This document shows, piece by piece, positions 1-12,386 of a DNA stretch of 64,000 bases (the first letter of the stretch is position 1; each line of letters begins with the position of its first letter). Origin of the DNA: Ignelater luminosus. Taxonomy: Eukaryota; Arthropoda; Insecta; Coleoptera; Elateridae. A program made the position numbers and the translations under genes. The stretch covers positions 88,423 through 152,422 of the forward strand of contig VTPC01090667.1 in NCBI GenBank assembly GCA_011009095.1, given 5' to 3'. The notes under the pieces were generated by a model. That model was not told where the DNA came from and made no database searches. It worked only from the letters and a program-made list of their open reading frames with translations.

Positions 1-2519
1 TATATTAATTGTATATAAGTACGATGGAGACCAACTTTGTTAAAGGTGATAGTGGAAACCTCTCTAGAATAGACGCAATTATGGTCTGGCTGAATCTCAT
101 TGTATATTGTCTATAATTTGTCATATCTTGTTCAATCTGTAATAACAACATAGTCAATGTTATATCTCTTAACAAAATATAGCTCACAGAGACTAAAACA
201 TTAGTGTTTTATTCTTCTAACTTCTTTTCTACTATAACAAATTATAAAAAATACAATAGAATCTAATTTATTCCATACAAAATCAACATTAAAATTTAAC
301 ATACAGACTAACTAACCTCAAATATTCCGGAACTCCTTTAAACTACGCTAGCTGTGATCTAATTTTTTCTTACCCTTTGCGTTCAATTGATTGCAATAGT
401 AATGAATTATAATATCTAGCTTTGGCATTCTTCAATTTATAATATTTGTCGTATAGGTTACTTGAACTTCTGAACCTACCCTGGTATTAATAGGAAAAGT
501 TTTGATCTTAAAATCTTTGATTTTTGTTCTTTGAAAAGTAATTATTGTACTTCTGGACTGAATCATTCTTCTATACAGGGTGATCAAAAGAAATATAAAT
601 TGTAATTTCTTTTGAACCAGCAGTTTTTCTATTATAACAAAGAACCTTTTTAGCTTAAATTAGTGGAAACGTCTTTCATGTTTATCGATTTTGTACGCAA
701 TATCACAACTAAGGCACTACAAAGAAGCTATGGTTACTTTAATATCTAGGTCGCATTAGAGTAAATTCCTTCAAGTAAAATATACTTAGTAAATAACAAT
801 ATTAACTTCTGACGAGCAATTTCAAGTTCAGAAAATGGTTTCGAAGCCACATTTAATCAGTTTCTCGTCAGATGTATAAGAAAATTCCTCCTATAATTAA
901 ATATAGGTCTAAAAGTTTTAACAAGCAACCGAATTTGTTCGGTTGGTAACGTAAGACACTTCTTGAATAGTTTGAATAACAATTGAAAATGAAGCAATTA
1001 CGTTTACAAGTAAATATAACTTGGATTTCATTAATTTTCCTACAGTTTTTGTATACAAAACATTTACTTCAGTAAATAATAACAGAAAAGATGAAACTTG
1101 AATAAATATTTAAACACTTTGCCGTGCGTCTCGACGCATAAATGAATTGAATTAAAGGTTGTCGTGGTCATTCTAATGTTTCAGCACTAAGCTTTACTCG
1201 TCCGATCAGAAAGCAGAGCCATCTCAGTGTAACCCTTGATGGTGCAGAATATTTTAGTTAAAAGACATGGGATAATTGAAGCAATGTTTTTACTGTAGAT
1301 TACTAAAATATTAATAGCAATCAATTCGACAAAATTAATTAGAAACATTAAATTTAATCGGGAAATCTAAGTATAACAATAAACGATAAACTTTTATAGT
1401 TCTAAACAAAACTTCTGCATTAATAATATCATAATCACTTGTCTTTGATTGTCTATAGCCTAACAAAAAGTTTTCTTTAGAAGTAAATTCATAAAAAGTT
1501 AGCCTTTTGTGATATTTTATTCTTAAAAGAAAAGTTGGTTGTTACGGTATTACCTCAAGAGCCAAAGGGATCAAATAACTGTAAGAGCCCTGTTCAAGAG
1601 AGTTTTTTATGTACTTGACTCGAGAGTTATTACCAAATTGCTGTCAATCTTCAATACACTGAAAATGATGTTTATCCAAACAAATCAATTTTGAATGTTT
1701 GTATGTAACGTAGCTATATCTTCTTTAAGGAAATTAGTAGACGGTTACACTTGAAAATTGTACATGAAGGTCTTGACAGAAATTTCCACTTAACATCAGT
1801 ATTTTTGTTATTCTATCTCTTAATTCTTGTAACTGTTGCTCTTAGTTGAAGCTGATTTTAAATAAGACAAATCGCACTAAGCAAAATGAGTTACTAGATA
1901 AAATGAGACAGGTTTGTAAAATAAGTATTTTAACGGTATATTAACTCGTTATTAATTCGAGCCTTTAATTTAAAGAGTTCGAGTTTGTTAGATTTGACTA
2001 GAATATTTTTTTTCTTTATTCGAGAATTTTTGCACCATCTTCAAATTTTAAAGTGATCTTAAGTGAATTACGCTAAATCACAATTTTTTATTTTTTGTAA
2101 AATTGAACACTTGATATGTCCAAAGAAGATTTTCTCTAAATTATGTAATCTTGTTTGGTCACTTTTGAATTCTTTTTTTTGAATGTACCAGTTCAATAGT
2201 TGGAACCCGCCGGTCTTTGGTTTCAAGCTTACTAGCAGGTTCTCTTTTATTTATTAAAATAGTGTTTTGAACCGTAACAGAGTAAAACAGTGGTTCTCAA
2301 ACTTTTTCCGATTTTCCCTTCTTAATTAATCATCAATTGGACAGTGCTGCAAGTAATATCATATTTATGTTAATATTAACATACCCACTTAGGGAAAATT
2401 GTTTTCTAGTTATTTTTCTTGCAAAACCCACTAAATTACTACATCGTTGAAATAGTTTCCCTTCTTGACAACGTCGCAATACCTTTACTAGTTGTTAAGG
2501 TTGTTAATTTTTGTAACAT
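1..2519. other. AT-rich non-coding stretch, no gene seen
   Basis: I see no convincing open frame, splice-bounded exon or structured repeat here. The only recognisable item is a lone transposon-end-like motif near 575-592 (TACAGGGTGATCAAAAG). It resembles ends near 3353 and 49536, and no inverted partner was found nearby. Likely intronic or intergenic DNA. Confidence 0.6.
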
Positions 2520-3037
2520 TAATTAGCGGTAATTAATTCAAATCGAGACGCGTGACGATATCTATTGAGGAATAGGATTGTAGAGAGTAGCTGTTTTCGC
2601 GGGGTAGTTACCTGCGTAATTTAGTTACGGAATAAGTCACTTTTGCGCGTTGAGATCAGGGTGTGGCCGACGCGAAGAGAGCAGTTGATTCAAGAGCTTT
2701 GGAAAAGGCAGATATACTCGACTGGGGGGAAGTCTTGTGAGACGTTTTCTACACAATTTAGCTGTGGTGACCCGTAAAGTTTATCGTTTTCTTTTGAAGT
2801 ATTTTTAAAGTACATCAGCGTAGTGCTGGATTTCCAAAGGTTACCTTTTAAAGCACATTTCTCGGAAGTAAGGCGATATCCTTTTGTTTCTTCCTTTCGT
2901 CTTTGGACGGAACCCAGTAGAATTCGTCGTCATTTTGTCCCTCATTGCTGTATGGACGTGGCCAGCCTGCAAGTTTCAAGTAAACCGATACGCAGTTACC
3001 CGTGTGAGCAAAGATTTGGACCCTACAGCTATGCAAG
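2520..3037 (+). promoter_or_regulatory. Candidate promoter / first-exon island 1
   Basis: This stretch is visibly richer in G+C and CpG than its surroundings, with clusters such as TTCGCGGGG, GCGCGTTG and GGCCGACGCG. It runs into a strong 5' splice site, AAG|GTTAGTG, with the last exon base at 3037. An ATG at 2952 (G at +4 but a poor -3 base) opens 28 complete codons to that donor, beginning MDVASLQVSSKP. No homologue is recognised. The features fit the first exon of a + strand host gene whose next exon lies far downstream. The pattern is shared with islands at 9.1-9.8 and 41.5-42.2 kb, which suggests alternative first exons. The start codon is uncertain and no product can be named. Confidence 0.3.
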
Positions 3038-3039
3038 GT

Positions 3040-4974
3040 TAGTGTACACACACTAATACCGTAGTGTTTATACCCCTTTGGGTATTCAAAATTTGTTCAG
3101 CAGAAACAAAAAAGAAAACAAGGAAGTTTCTCCTTGGCATTATTGTAAACATTTATAACAACAGTTTGGAGTATAATCATGGTGGTGTTGTGTTTGGTTG
3201 ATTATTTGTTTTAACGAATAAAGAATTTACAATTCAGCTTGAAAGATAGTTTTATTATTGTAATTGTATGCACTGGTTTCAGTGAAAATATCGAAGTCAC
3301 CCAAGTATTTGGCTAATTTGATGCAGTTATATTAAATTTCATTAATAAAGAATATACCGGGTGATTCAAAAACTTTGATATACTGAGTGATCTAAAGAAA
3401 ACGATTTGATGATTCAATTTGAGTATTCCAAATTTAATTGACGAAATATTTATACAGAATGAATTAAAAATATTTTTGTATAAGGCGGTTTAACGCCTTG
3501 AGTAAGCTTTTGTTTCAGAAAGTCTAAGTAAGTATTTGTAAAGCTGTTACCGATTTAAGAGGGACTATGGTCCTTTTGAATCTTGTGATCTGGCTGAATC
3601 CATAGTGGCTCCTTCTAATAATACCGATTTTGAGCTATTTCAGTGGTAAGTAGGCATTTCGAACCTAGCCGTCTTCGACTGTCTGCTAGTCTGGATATCA
3701 GCGAACTTAGTTCTTTGTATCTTCTAGTCGCTGATTATAAGCCTGTGTCTTAAAGTTTATTTTGGCGCGTAACATAGTTCCATCAATTTTATTGGCACCA
3801 CTCGTAAATGAACAGATGTCGCTAACTATTGTAAATGCTGGAAAAAAAAGAAGTGAACAGTTGCGACCTTCAGATCTAACGATTTTACAATTTCCTGTTT
3901 CTAACGACTACCAGGCGTTCACAGATGACCAGATCATCTTGTTAGTAGATTTTTCTGCGAAGAAGATTGAGAAGAAATAGAAAATGCGAAATTTATTAGA
4001 AATACGCAAAGAAAAACAGGTTACCACACAGCACAGAAAAAACCATAAAGCAGGTTTTTAAGTATGAAGAGGTTAGCACGGAATTAGTCCTGCAAAACAA
4101 AGATAAAATTATAAAAATTACAGAACCTCGTAAAAAGGTAGCAAAGAACACACCACCAAACTAGTATAGAGCAGTCATATCATGTTGAAAAACTGAAGAT
4201 TCTGGCCCCATATTTCAAAGTGATGTATATTAAAGGTATAAAATGTGATTTAGAAAAAGAGATATAAAGACTCTAGAATGATAAAACACTTATTGACCTG
4301 GCGTGTTACAGCTGCCATTTGCATATAGGTACCAAAAATAAAAATTACGCAAAAGATGGAAGTTTTGCAGTTCCACTCATAAACTTCTCATTTACTTACG
4401 CAGATTTGAAACTTTTTATATTTTCTTGGTTTCTTGGTAATCACGCTCCCCTCCCTCTGGAACACAGTTTGAGAATTTCCGGAATAAAAGAATGAAAAAA
4501 ACTAAAAAACGGGAAACCACTTTTAAATAAATGTAGTCCATCACGATTTAAAAACGTTACGTTAATGAATGATACAAACAGTCAATAAAATAAAAATAAA
4601 AGTGAGTTTGATTTTTGTATACAGCTTTTAACAAAGTGTAAAAAGTCCCAATAGATATTCTGCTGGCGTCGTAAGTTATTTTAGATTAGAGTTCTAGAAA
4701 AAGGGTTCTTTTTCCAATTATGGAAATTGTAGATCTCGAAATTCTCTACAAAGAAGATATCGTACTATACATTTTTTTACGTACAACTAAGCGTTCTTGT
4801 GATATGAAACAGGGAAGGTATAAAATGTGTACATTGAATTTGTTTATGCACTACCTTTGAAATAAAATAGAAAGTGCGTAGGCCTAATCCATGTTATACA
4901 GAGTGACTTCGACTTGTCGTTCTAAACAATGTTTTCCAAGGAACATGGGTCCTGAGATAAATAAAATTACTATT
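3040..4974. other. Non-coding stretch with scattered repeat ends
   Basis: No gene is supported. Near 3353 there is another solitary transposon-end-like motif (TATACCGGGTGATTC). A 72-codon open frame at 3762-3980 starts ATG only downstream, resembles nothing I know and is within chance length for AT-rich DNA. Confidence 0.5.
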
Positions 4975-5520
4975 CTTCTTCGTCACCATCTTCTTCTCGG
5001 ATTTCTTGCTGTTCGTCATCTTTGGCATCGCCTCCATTTCCAACTATATCAGATATTAAAATATCAATAGGATTGAATTCATATTCGGTATTTTATAATC
5101 AGAAGAAAGTTCCATCAAGAGAGGCATTAAAGCATGATTGACCAGGACAGTGAAAACAAATTGCGAAGCATGTCTTGCACGATTGCAAAAAATTGTACTT
5201 CTGAATGCAATTTTTTGCAATTGTGCAAAACGTTTCAGTTCAAATTTTGGATGCAGAAAAATAGGATCAACACGCTCCACAATTTATGGTCATTATCATA
5301 GCCAATCATTCCTTAATGCCTCTCCTTATGCACCTTCAGCTGATTTGTATGATTATGATACCCAACATGAATTCAATCCTATTGATATTTTATCATCTAA
5401 ACTATGATTAAAATTAAAGACATTGTTGAAGATGACAAAAATCTTGAGCAAGAAAATGACGAAAAGCAAGGAGTCCAAGCAGAAGTCAAAGTTCAGTGGA
5501 GAAAGTTGTTCAGATTGTAG
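4975..5520. repeat. Fold-back palindrome made of an inverted duplicated coding fragment
   Basis: The two halves are inverted copies meeting near 5204 with essentially no spacer. Examples are GAATTCAATCCTATTGATAT on the right (from about 5370) against its reverse complement on the left (about 5062-5082), GAGGCATTAA (5121) against TTAATGCCTC (5313), and the central GATTGCAAAAAATTG against CAATTTTTTGCAATTG. The arms are roughly 230 and 315 bp and clearly diverged. Read outward from the centre, both arms encode the same degraded peptide end: an EFNPIDIL segment followed by an acidic D/E/K-rich tail. So this is a duplicated 3' coding fragment, probably of a mobile element whose family I cannot name. 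The divergence argues against a recent assembly artefact. Confidence 0.6.
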
Positions 5521-5959
5521 AGTAGAACTCCCCATAGAAGTTTGTTGAATGTTTTTAACATCACTTTGAATTAGGCCTACCGGGGAAACCTATCGATTGG
5601 GGCTCTTCATACATTGTTTAAAACATCGACATAAAGCTGTGTATACAAATGCTAATCTGGATAAAAATCTAGATTAACCCTAATCTTTTTCTCTGAACAA
5701 TCTTTTTAGAGGTATATGAGTTTCTGCCCTATTTTCTTTTTGCTTTTAATTGATTCTCTTTCAAATCGGCTAAAGTATGTTTAAATATGGTTGACACAGT
5801 TGAAACTTTGATTTTTATTATTTATTTGGTGATGAACCGATACTCCAGGTAAATAAGTCCGGTATTACCAACAGCCAGTGTGTAACTAACTTAGTTATAG
5901 GTTCAGAAAATTTGAAGTCAAAGAGGAAACAGATGACAACAATTGTCTTTGGTGTATAA

Positions 5960-6275
5960 CACTACTTCTATTTAATGCTCATTACACTTGATCAAATTGC
6001 AGGTAACACCTTCACGAAGGAACGAAATTTGCATATTTTTTATGTCTGAACATAACTTTATTTTTATAACTATCCAAGTTTCTTGTTGGTACACTATCGT
6101 CTGCGAAACTAATGATTTTCTTTGGTGCTCTAAATGTCGTTAAACATTTACGTATATGATGAATAAGTGGTCCAAGTATCGTCCCCTGCGAAGCTCCTTA
6201 TGTAAAGTTCCATGTATGACTTAAATTTTCTATTTTTTTATCTGACAAATAATCTTTTAGTAACTGGCATGTATA
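5960..6275 (-). pseudogene. Non-LTR retrotransposon reverse transcriptase fragment
   Basis: On the minus strand, reading from about 6275 down, an LLKDYLSD segment leads into GASQGTILGPL (6165-6197). That corresponds to the GVPQGxxLGPLLF block of non-LTR reverse transcriptases. Then comes SFADD (6096-6107), the FADD catalytic box. The order and spacing are those of an RT palm, with the block-to-FADD distance a little short, so some residues are probably deleted. A stop codon just before the GASQG block and the absence of flanking RT domains show it is a dead fragment. Downstream, KTIVVICFL may be the remnant of the usual K-T-K region. The clade is not assignable; Jockey/I/RTE-type elements are all possible. 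Confidence 0.6.
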
Positions 6276-9120
6276 GTATAGTATAGCACTATAGTTGATT
6301 TAAACAAAATTACCACTTTAAATAAGGAAATGCTTCTGTGCGTAATAGTCAACATTTTCTTTTGCTTAAATCATTAAATTTTAACTTCAAAAGAACGTTT
6401 TGGTCTCTTACTCAATATACCTACATTGAGTTTTATAGATTTTCTTTAATTATTTACTTAAAACACTTTGAATGAAGCTTTGGGTATGTGGGTCATTTGA
6501 AAATAGGACTCTTATTAATTTTTTATACACTTTTTCAGAATTTATTAAGGAAAGTCAAGGTGTTTTTATTGCAAAGTGGAAAATACTAAATACTAAGAAA
6601 ATTTATTAAAAACTGTACTACAGCAAGTATTCGTCCATTATGACAAAAGGAAAACAATGCTTATTGGAAACATAACCTCAAAATGTAGGTATGTATTTAT
6701 TTAATTTTTATTTTTGAAATACCTGAAGCCAATTTCTATTGCTGTCTTATATTGTCAACAAAAGACATAACATAAACTACATGCTCATTCTAACCTCATA
6801 TTTACAATAACAACTTTTTGCATTTTAGCTAACGGTACCTATCCGATGCATGGTTTTAGGGAAGAAGTTAACTAAAATGACTCATGCAGGGTAATACAAG
6901 TTTGTTAAATGTTAACATATTAAAAATTGGGCTTTAAAATAAGCTTGTAGCCTATGTGTATCTCAATATACATATTGCAGTGGTATTCAACCATAGCAAA
7001 TCTGAATACTTATAGGTGATTTAGCAATAAATTTCTTGAGATACTGAGTGTTTAAGTCTGCAAAAATGTTGTGAACTCTCATAGTTTAATTTTGTTACCT
7101 GAGGGACATTTTTATATTTCTTAGTATTAAATAGATAGTTTTCAATGAAATTCTCTTGTTCTGATTATAAAATTTCAAAGATTAAAATTTGCAATCTTTT
7201 ATATCAGCATAAGCCTTAAGATTTATTCTACATGAATAAAACTATTCTTTACTTGTTGTTGTTTTGTTTACTTACAAAAATAGTTTCCTACAAATTTTTG
7301 TAATATCCAACACAATATTATGGAATACCAAGAAAGAGTAAATATTGAAATCAAGCATGCTAAATTTTTTGTCTTTGTAACTAAGAATTTTAGTTATATA
7401 AAATAAAATCAATAACTGCTGTTTATACATAATCTGCTCATTCTAATGAATTTAACTATGATTTTAAATGTTTTTATGTGTTTATTTATAATTACAAAAC
7501 CTTTTTGTTCTCAAAGAACTAAAGCGTTTTCAATATTTAAAGAGAAGACAAAATCGAATTGGGAAGCAGAATTGCAGAAATGTACACAATCCTTGTCTTT
7601 ACACTATACTCTTTCATCTAGTTTCGCCCCGTGTTTTACTGTAATCGATTTATGTTTATATTAGAAATTATTTTGACCGACCCCTAAAAGTGTACCTTGT
7701 GACTAATAGTTTAAAACAAAATTAAAAACGCGTACGCACTTGTTTTCAGAAAGCTTTTAACGTATACTCAAATGTTTAATAATAATCAATAACATAACTG
7801 ATTGGCAGGAAAATCCGTAAGCGAATCTAATACTATTTAGTAATTTTTTATTTTGTAGGTATTTTTTGTAATTAAGGCAATGATTACATGTTGTGCGATT
7901 TAATAGAAACACAATTATGTTTAATTGCTGATTATTATAGAATTGGGTTAATTAAATATTTCTAATGTTTTAAAACTGTACACTGACAGTTCTACAAGTC
8001 TATTTTGTTTTATTCTCTGTATCAACTTAAGTCAATGAAAAACAGACCACTAACCCAACGTAAAACTTGAGATTGAACGTAGTTATGCAAAAATACTTAT
8101 GAGGTAAAATAAGTTTCAAAGTTTCTAAATAATTATTAAGAAGATTTAAGAAAATCGCTGCTTGAAGTATTTATGTTTTTTGTTGCACTTTGTGGAATAT
8201 AAGAAAGTAAGAAGAAGTTTTCAAATTAAACTTACTTTTATCATAAAAAATAACATTACAAATCTTATCTGCTTTAAATAGAAGTCCGGAACACTGCCAA
8301 ATCCAACTATATCGCCTTCGATATTTTTATCCATAAAAACATCTTAATAAAATGGTAAACATGTAGCTTGGCTTTTTTTTTAAAGTAAGTGGTTCATTTT
8401 GCATATAACTACTTACATATTTATTCGTTTTTTTAATAATAATTGATTGAGATTCTTACCTTTTGATCAATATTTAACATAATTAATGCTATGGATTAGC
8501 AACATCAATATTATCTGTTAACTTATTATTGTATTTACTTTAAAGGTATATAATCTTGTATAAACGCAACAATTGAATGTATGATTTAATAGACACAATA
8601 ATTATTATTGTTTATTACTCTTCAATATAAAGCTGGGCCAAGTAAATGTTGTTCTTAAACCAGCCAAAGATCAAAAACAAGTATAGGTACTTAGGTTCTA
8701 TTTTTCTTAGAATAGGCAGCTTCATAAGGTAACTTACTATTTGCAAGCTTTTTATAATTACTTTTTAGTTCAAATAGCTTGATCTAATTCCTATGTTAAT
8801 TAATTAATTTCTCTTGATGTTTACACCTATCGAGGCAATACTTTCAAGGTACGCAAATGGAAATCTTTTACCAATGGGCGAGAACCATTTGTGTATTTAA
8901 CCTTGTACGAAATTTGCAGTTTGCGTTTCGGTCTAAATTTATAAAAAAATTAGATGAATGATTTTTATCATTTCTGCCTTGGACAAGAAAGTTTTATGAA
9001 AACCTAAAAATTATAAAAAAAATATGCGATTAGCTATCTGCGACAGTTCTGCTTTCCATAAACGATGGAGTTGTCGTTATTATTATTCTCGTAAACGAAC
9101 TTTCTGTATCGTTCCCTCAA
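6276..9120. other. AT-rich non-coding stretch
   Basis: No supported gene. A 72-codon frame at 7446-7664 begins with a signal-peptide-like hydrophobic stretch, but has no recognised homology and no flanking splice or promoter support, so I do not call it. The rest shows only A/T runs. Confidence 0.55.
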
Positions 9121-9690
9121 GCATATCTGTATATATCTGTTAGCTTTGGGAATCCCCCGCCGGCAGCTGTTGGACTCAGTTTTGGTGGGCGTCGGTCGCC
9201 TCCAGTGCGCGACGGAGTTACTACAGCAGCTGTGTCTTTGGTGTTAGTGAATTTAAAGCCAATATAATGTTATGTGCAAGTGTTTGCAACCATCTACGTG
9301 TTTATACAATTATCGCGGAGCGTATTTGAATGTAATTATTCCGTATTGGGATTCACTATTAGCTTCACTATTTTACCTTTTAAATATATTTTCTAAGCTA
9401 TCGAACATTTATCAACGTTCTTAAGAAGAACGATTCTGTGTGTTTCGTATTACAAAGTGGGCTGTGATGTTATTGTAAACCTCGCAAGTGTTTATTGTTA
9501 TTTATTTAACTTAAAGTATAAAAAAATATTTATTTCTCGTTTATGTTTATTTATTTATTTGCATTTACGTTGGTACCTAAAACTTAATGTTTCATTTTCA
9601 CTTTTGTTTCGCTATTGCGAATCTGTGTGTTAATATGTTTTGTTATGATTCTAATTGTTGTTTGTTTGTGTCAACACACGTGATAGGGTC
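9121..9690 (+). promoter_or_regulatory. Candidate promoter island 2
   Basis: A sharp rise in G+C and CpG occurs at about 9150-9225 (CCCCCGCCGGCAGC, GGGCGTCGGTCGCC, GTGCGCGACGG). An arthropod-type initiator TCAGTT sits at 9176-9181, preceded by a TATATATC run at about 9130, somewhat far for a classical TATA box. The following 500 bp lack a long open frame and could be 5' UTR. The strand is inferred from the downstream GTAAGT donor at 9769. Transcription-start evidence is lacking. Confidence 0.35.
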
Positions 9691-9698
9691 TGTTTCAG

Positions 9699-9768
9699 GA
9701 AACGTAAAGCTTTGGAAGAATTGCCGTGGGACTCCGCCTGCACACTGGAGACCAACAAAAGTTATTTA
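9699..9768 (+). other. Candidate 70-bp exon
   Basis: The block is bounded by an acceptor-like TGTTTCAG (AG at 9697-9698) and a consensus donor TTA|GTAAGTAT at 9769. One frame is open throughout and reads KRKALEELPWDSACTLETNK, then SYL up to the donor. If the acceptor is not used, the same donor could instead end a single longer first exon that began near 9178. No protein family is recognised. It lies directly downstream of promoter island 2, which is the main reason to take it seriously. Confidence 0.3.
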
Positions 9769-9937
9769 GTAAGTATTATGTTACCGCTCAGCTGTCGCAG
9801 GAGAACCCCTTTTTTCGATCCCGCAGTCTGGAGCAGTTGATCAGTCTTAGGATCAGCTGGTCATTTATATAGATCAAAGTTAACTAAGACTGACGCCCTC
9901 TCAAATTATAACCCTTTAGTTATTGTTCTCTGCTGTA

Positions 9938-10015
9938 AGGCCTCTCTATGATCCCGGCCCAATCTCCGATAAAACCGAGCAAGTCGTTTCTTAAGGCATA
10001 CCGATATTATTTTAT
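9938..10015. repeat. Diverged copy of the 24.4/25.2-kb palindrome arm
   Basis: The segment with AGGCCTCTCTATGATCCCG and the following CCCAATCTCCGATAAAACC aligns, with perhaps 70% identity by eye, to the outer arms of the palindrome at 24410-24468 and 25180-25238 (AGGCCCTCTTCGACCCCGAC). The shared block includes a CGA-x3-AAAxCxGAGC core and an AT-rich tail. It is a single copy here, without an inverted partner. The nature of the parent repeat is unknown. Confidence 0.35.
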
Positions 10016-10434
10016 GCTACGTCATTTCTCAGGATCACTAAATTAATTTTTACACGTAACAACTATCTAGCTGAAGAATTGTGACAGCCTGTCTTGTGGC
10101 TTGCTGATAAGTGTCTGTGTAGTTTTGTGCTAGATTCAATACAAATTGATACCTACAGCCAAAGTCTGCGAAAAATCCCAAATAATGTTTGAGGCATACT
10201 GTGAAGGCTAGAAAACAATTTGAGATGCTCTAGATGCTACCAGTAAAGTCTCAAGAAAATAAAGATAATCTTCACGGAAATCTCCTAATGAAGTTTAGGT
10301 TAACTTGGGAATTTACTGGTGAAAATCATTTGTTATATTTAATCGACAAAAAGTAATACACACGTTAGCAAACATTAAACTAGTCTCGCACATTTAAAAA
10401 CAAAAATTTAAAGTTTTTCTCAACTCAGAATTAA

Positions 10435-10867
10435 ATGAGTTGATAAATAGTCTTCGTGTGCAATATAAAAAGGAGAATTAATAAGTACATTAAACAAATT
10501 CATGATAGCTATGAAAAACCTAAAGTTTACTATGATATAATTAATGAAAACAGAAAGGGTAAGATAGTCTCAAATAAGATTAATTTTGATGTAAATGGAT
10601 TAAATAATTTTTTTATTAAACAACCGGAGAATGTGTTAAATAGTCTTTTCTTAGTACGAAACATTTCCAGTTCAAACATTCAACAAACAAATGTTAAGTT
10701 TAGTATACAGCCTGTATCCGAAAATAATATGCGTGATGCAATAAATAGATTAAAAAATAAAACTAGTCGTGATTACCAAAATTTAAATTCAGCGTTAATT
10801 AAATGTATTAAAAACATAATCATTCCACCGCTGACTAAAATATTTAATGGTTGTATTGAAGAAGGTA
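10435..10867 (+). pseudogene. Retrotransposon ORF2, linker and N-terminal RT portion
   Basis: The frame is open from the region of 10456 (a GTG; no genuine start expected). It reads a basic segment (KRRINKYIKQ), then NENRKGK, a NFFI block typical of the region just before RT, and INRLKNKTSRDYQNLNSALI, which matches the LK-x-K-S-x-G-x-D-x2-x3-L-I/L-K entry block of Jockey/CR1 RTs. The glycine and some conserved positions are altered (TSRDYQN for SxGxDGI). PPLTKIFNGCIEEGI follows, corresponding to the L-x-IFN-x-C-x3-G segment. The frame is broken immediately afterwards by a transposon end at 10870. It once encoded an RNA-templated DNA polymerase and is now inactive. Confidence 0.7.
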
Positions 10868-10961
10868 TACAGTGTGTCCGAAAAGTATGGAATATCTTAT
10901 ATATCTCAATAAATATGCATTTTATGGAAAAATGTTTCCTATAAAAGTTGTTTAGTGTTTG

Positions 10962-11155
10962 GTTTTACATTACAGGGTAATACCAAATAACTAATTTTTT
11001 AATGGGAAGGTATTCCTTTATTGTATTCATTTGATAGAGAATGTTTTTCTCTTTTCATTGATGTAAACCTTTGACGCACTTGCATAAATAAATTTTGATT
11101 AAAACGCAAAAAATTGTTTAAATAACGCTTAAAAGTTTATTTATTCATCTGTTAC
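10962..11155 (+). repeat. Left inverted-repeat arm
   Basis: Pairs with 12387-12612. The similarity runs from GTTTTACATTACAGGG to CATCTGTTAC. It is an unusually long subterminal inverted repeat for a Tc1/mariner element, and would total about 285 bp with the outer 92 bp. Confidence 0.75.
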
Positions 11156-11329
11156 CTTTTCAGACGCGGTCTTTTAAATTTCCATGATACACTTTTGTTT
11201 GTTGCAACAATTGAATGCGTCGTAGAAATGTCAATTAATAACCGAACTGAAGCGAAAAGTTATTTGTTTAAGTAATTTAAGCATTTTGATTAACGTGAGG
11301 ATAACAAAGTTACAAAAATACGACATGCT

Positions 11330-12352
11330 ATGGATCATTTATCAGAAAAACATCGTATCGAAATTTTAATGATGCTGGGATATGGAGACAGAAGGAGAAC
11401 ACGGGAGGAAGTTTGCAATTTGTTTAATAACGTGCACCCCGAATACCATATTTCTCAGTCTTCTGTAAGTAAAATTTTGCATAAATTTCATGAGACGGTT
11501 TCTGTCAAAGATCATCCAAAAACGGGCATACCTAAAGCTCTAAATAGTGAACAACGTGAGAATATAATGTTGGCTGTCGTGAAAAATTCACTGCACACGA
11601 AGTTCTAAGAAAGGAGAAGTGGCATCCGTATTTACCTTGTACAGTTCGAGAATTATTAGAAGATGATTTAGATCGAAGATTACAATTTTGCGAAGGAATA
11701 ACACATAGGCTTCAGAAAAATGCAAATTTTCATAAAAATATCCTCTTCACTGATGAGGCAACGTTTTGTTTGAATGGTACCATTAACAAACAAAACACGC
11801 GCTACTGGTCTTTGCTAAATCCTAACTGGTATGTAGAAAGACACACCCAATATCAGCAGAAAGTCAATGTCTGGGCAGGAATTATTGGAATCCAAATTTT
11901 GGGATCCTTTTTTATCAAACATAATTTAACAGCGGATGCTTATCTAGATTTTTTAAGATTTGACTTGGTTCCTGCTTTAGTTGTTCTATTTCCTAATGAA
12001 CTAGATCCAGATATACCCTATAACAGAATATCGTTGCAACAAGACGGGGCTCCTCCTCATTTCGGAATTAATGTCCGACAGTTTCTTGATAATACTTTCC
12101 CTTATCCATGAATAGGCAGAATGGCCAGCTCGCTCGCCGGATTTAAGTCAACTTGATTTTTTTCTGTAGGGCCACCTCAAAAATAAGATTTATGTCGATA
12201 TGCCTGAAGATATTGAAACTCTAAAAGACCGTATTAGAACAGAGATTAGAGCTATCACACCAGAAACGATTCAAAATACAGTAAACGAATTTGAAAAACG
12301 ACTTTATCATTGCCAAGCTGTAAATGGTGCACACTTTGAACACCTTCTATGA
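11330..12352 (+). pseudogene. Tc1/mariner-group transposase (IS630 superfamily), frameshifted
   Basis: The ATG at 11330 opens MDHLSEKHRIEILMMLGYGD, followed by a helix-turn-helix with SQSSVSKILHKF. The frame breaks near 11590-11605 and continues as EVLRKEKWHPYL. First catalytic aspartate: FTDEATFCLNG (from 11749). Second: QQDGAPPH (about 12037-12060). A W-to-stop change at about 12109 and at least two further frame breaks (12110-12180) follow. The third-D region is recoverable as SPDLSQLDFF, spacing roughly 38 after the second D. The C-terminal part (MPEDIETLKD and onward) ends at a TGA at 12350-12352. It would cut and join DNA at TA sites. With three or more lesions it is dead. The FTDEATF/QQDGAPPH style matches insect transposases often annotated with an N-terminal DUF4817 domain. 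Confidence 0.75.
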
Positions 12353-12386
12353 ACTGTAGAGTGTAGTTATACAAAATTTTCAATTC

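Noticed and set aside
3762-3980. 72-codon + strand frame
   Set aside because: The first codons are not ATG-supported, no domain is recognised and it is surrounded by non-coding sequence.
7446-7664. 72-codon frame with a signal-peptide-like start
   Set aside because: No homology, no promoter or splice support, and a length expected by chance in AT-rich DNA.
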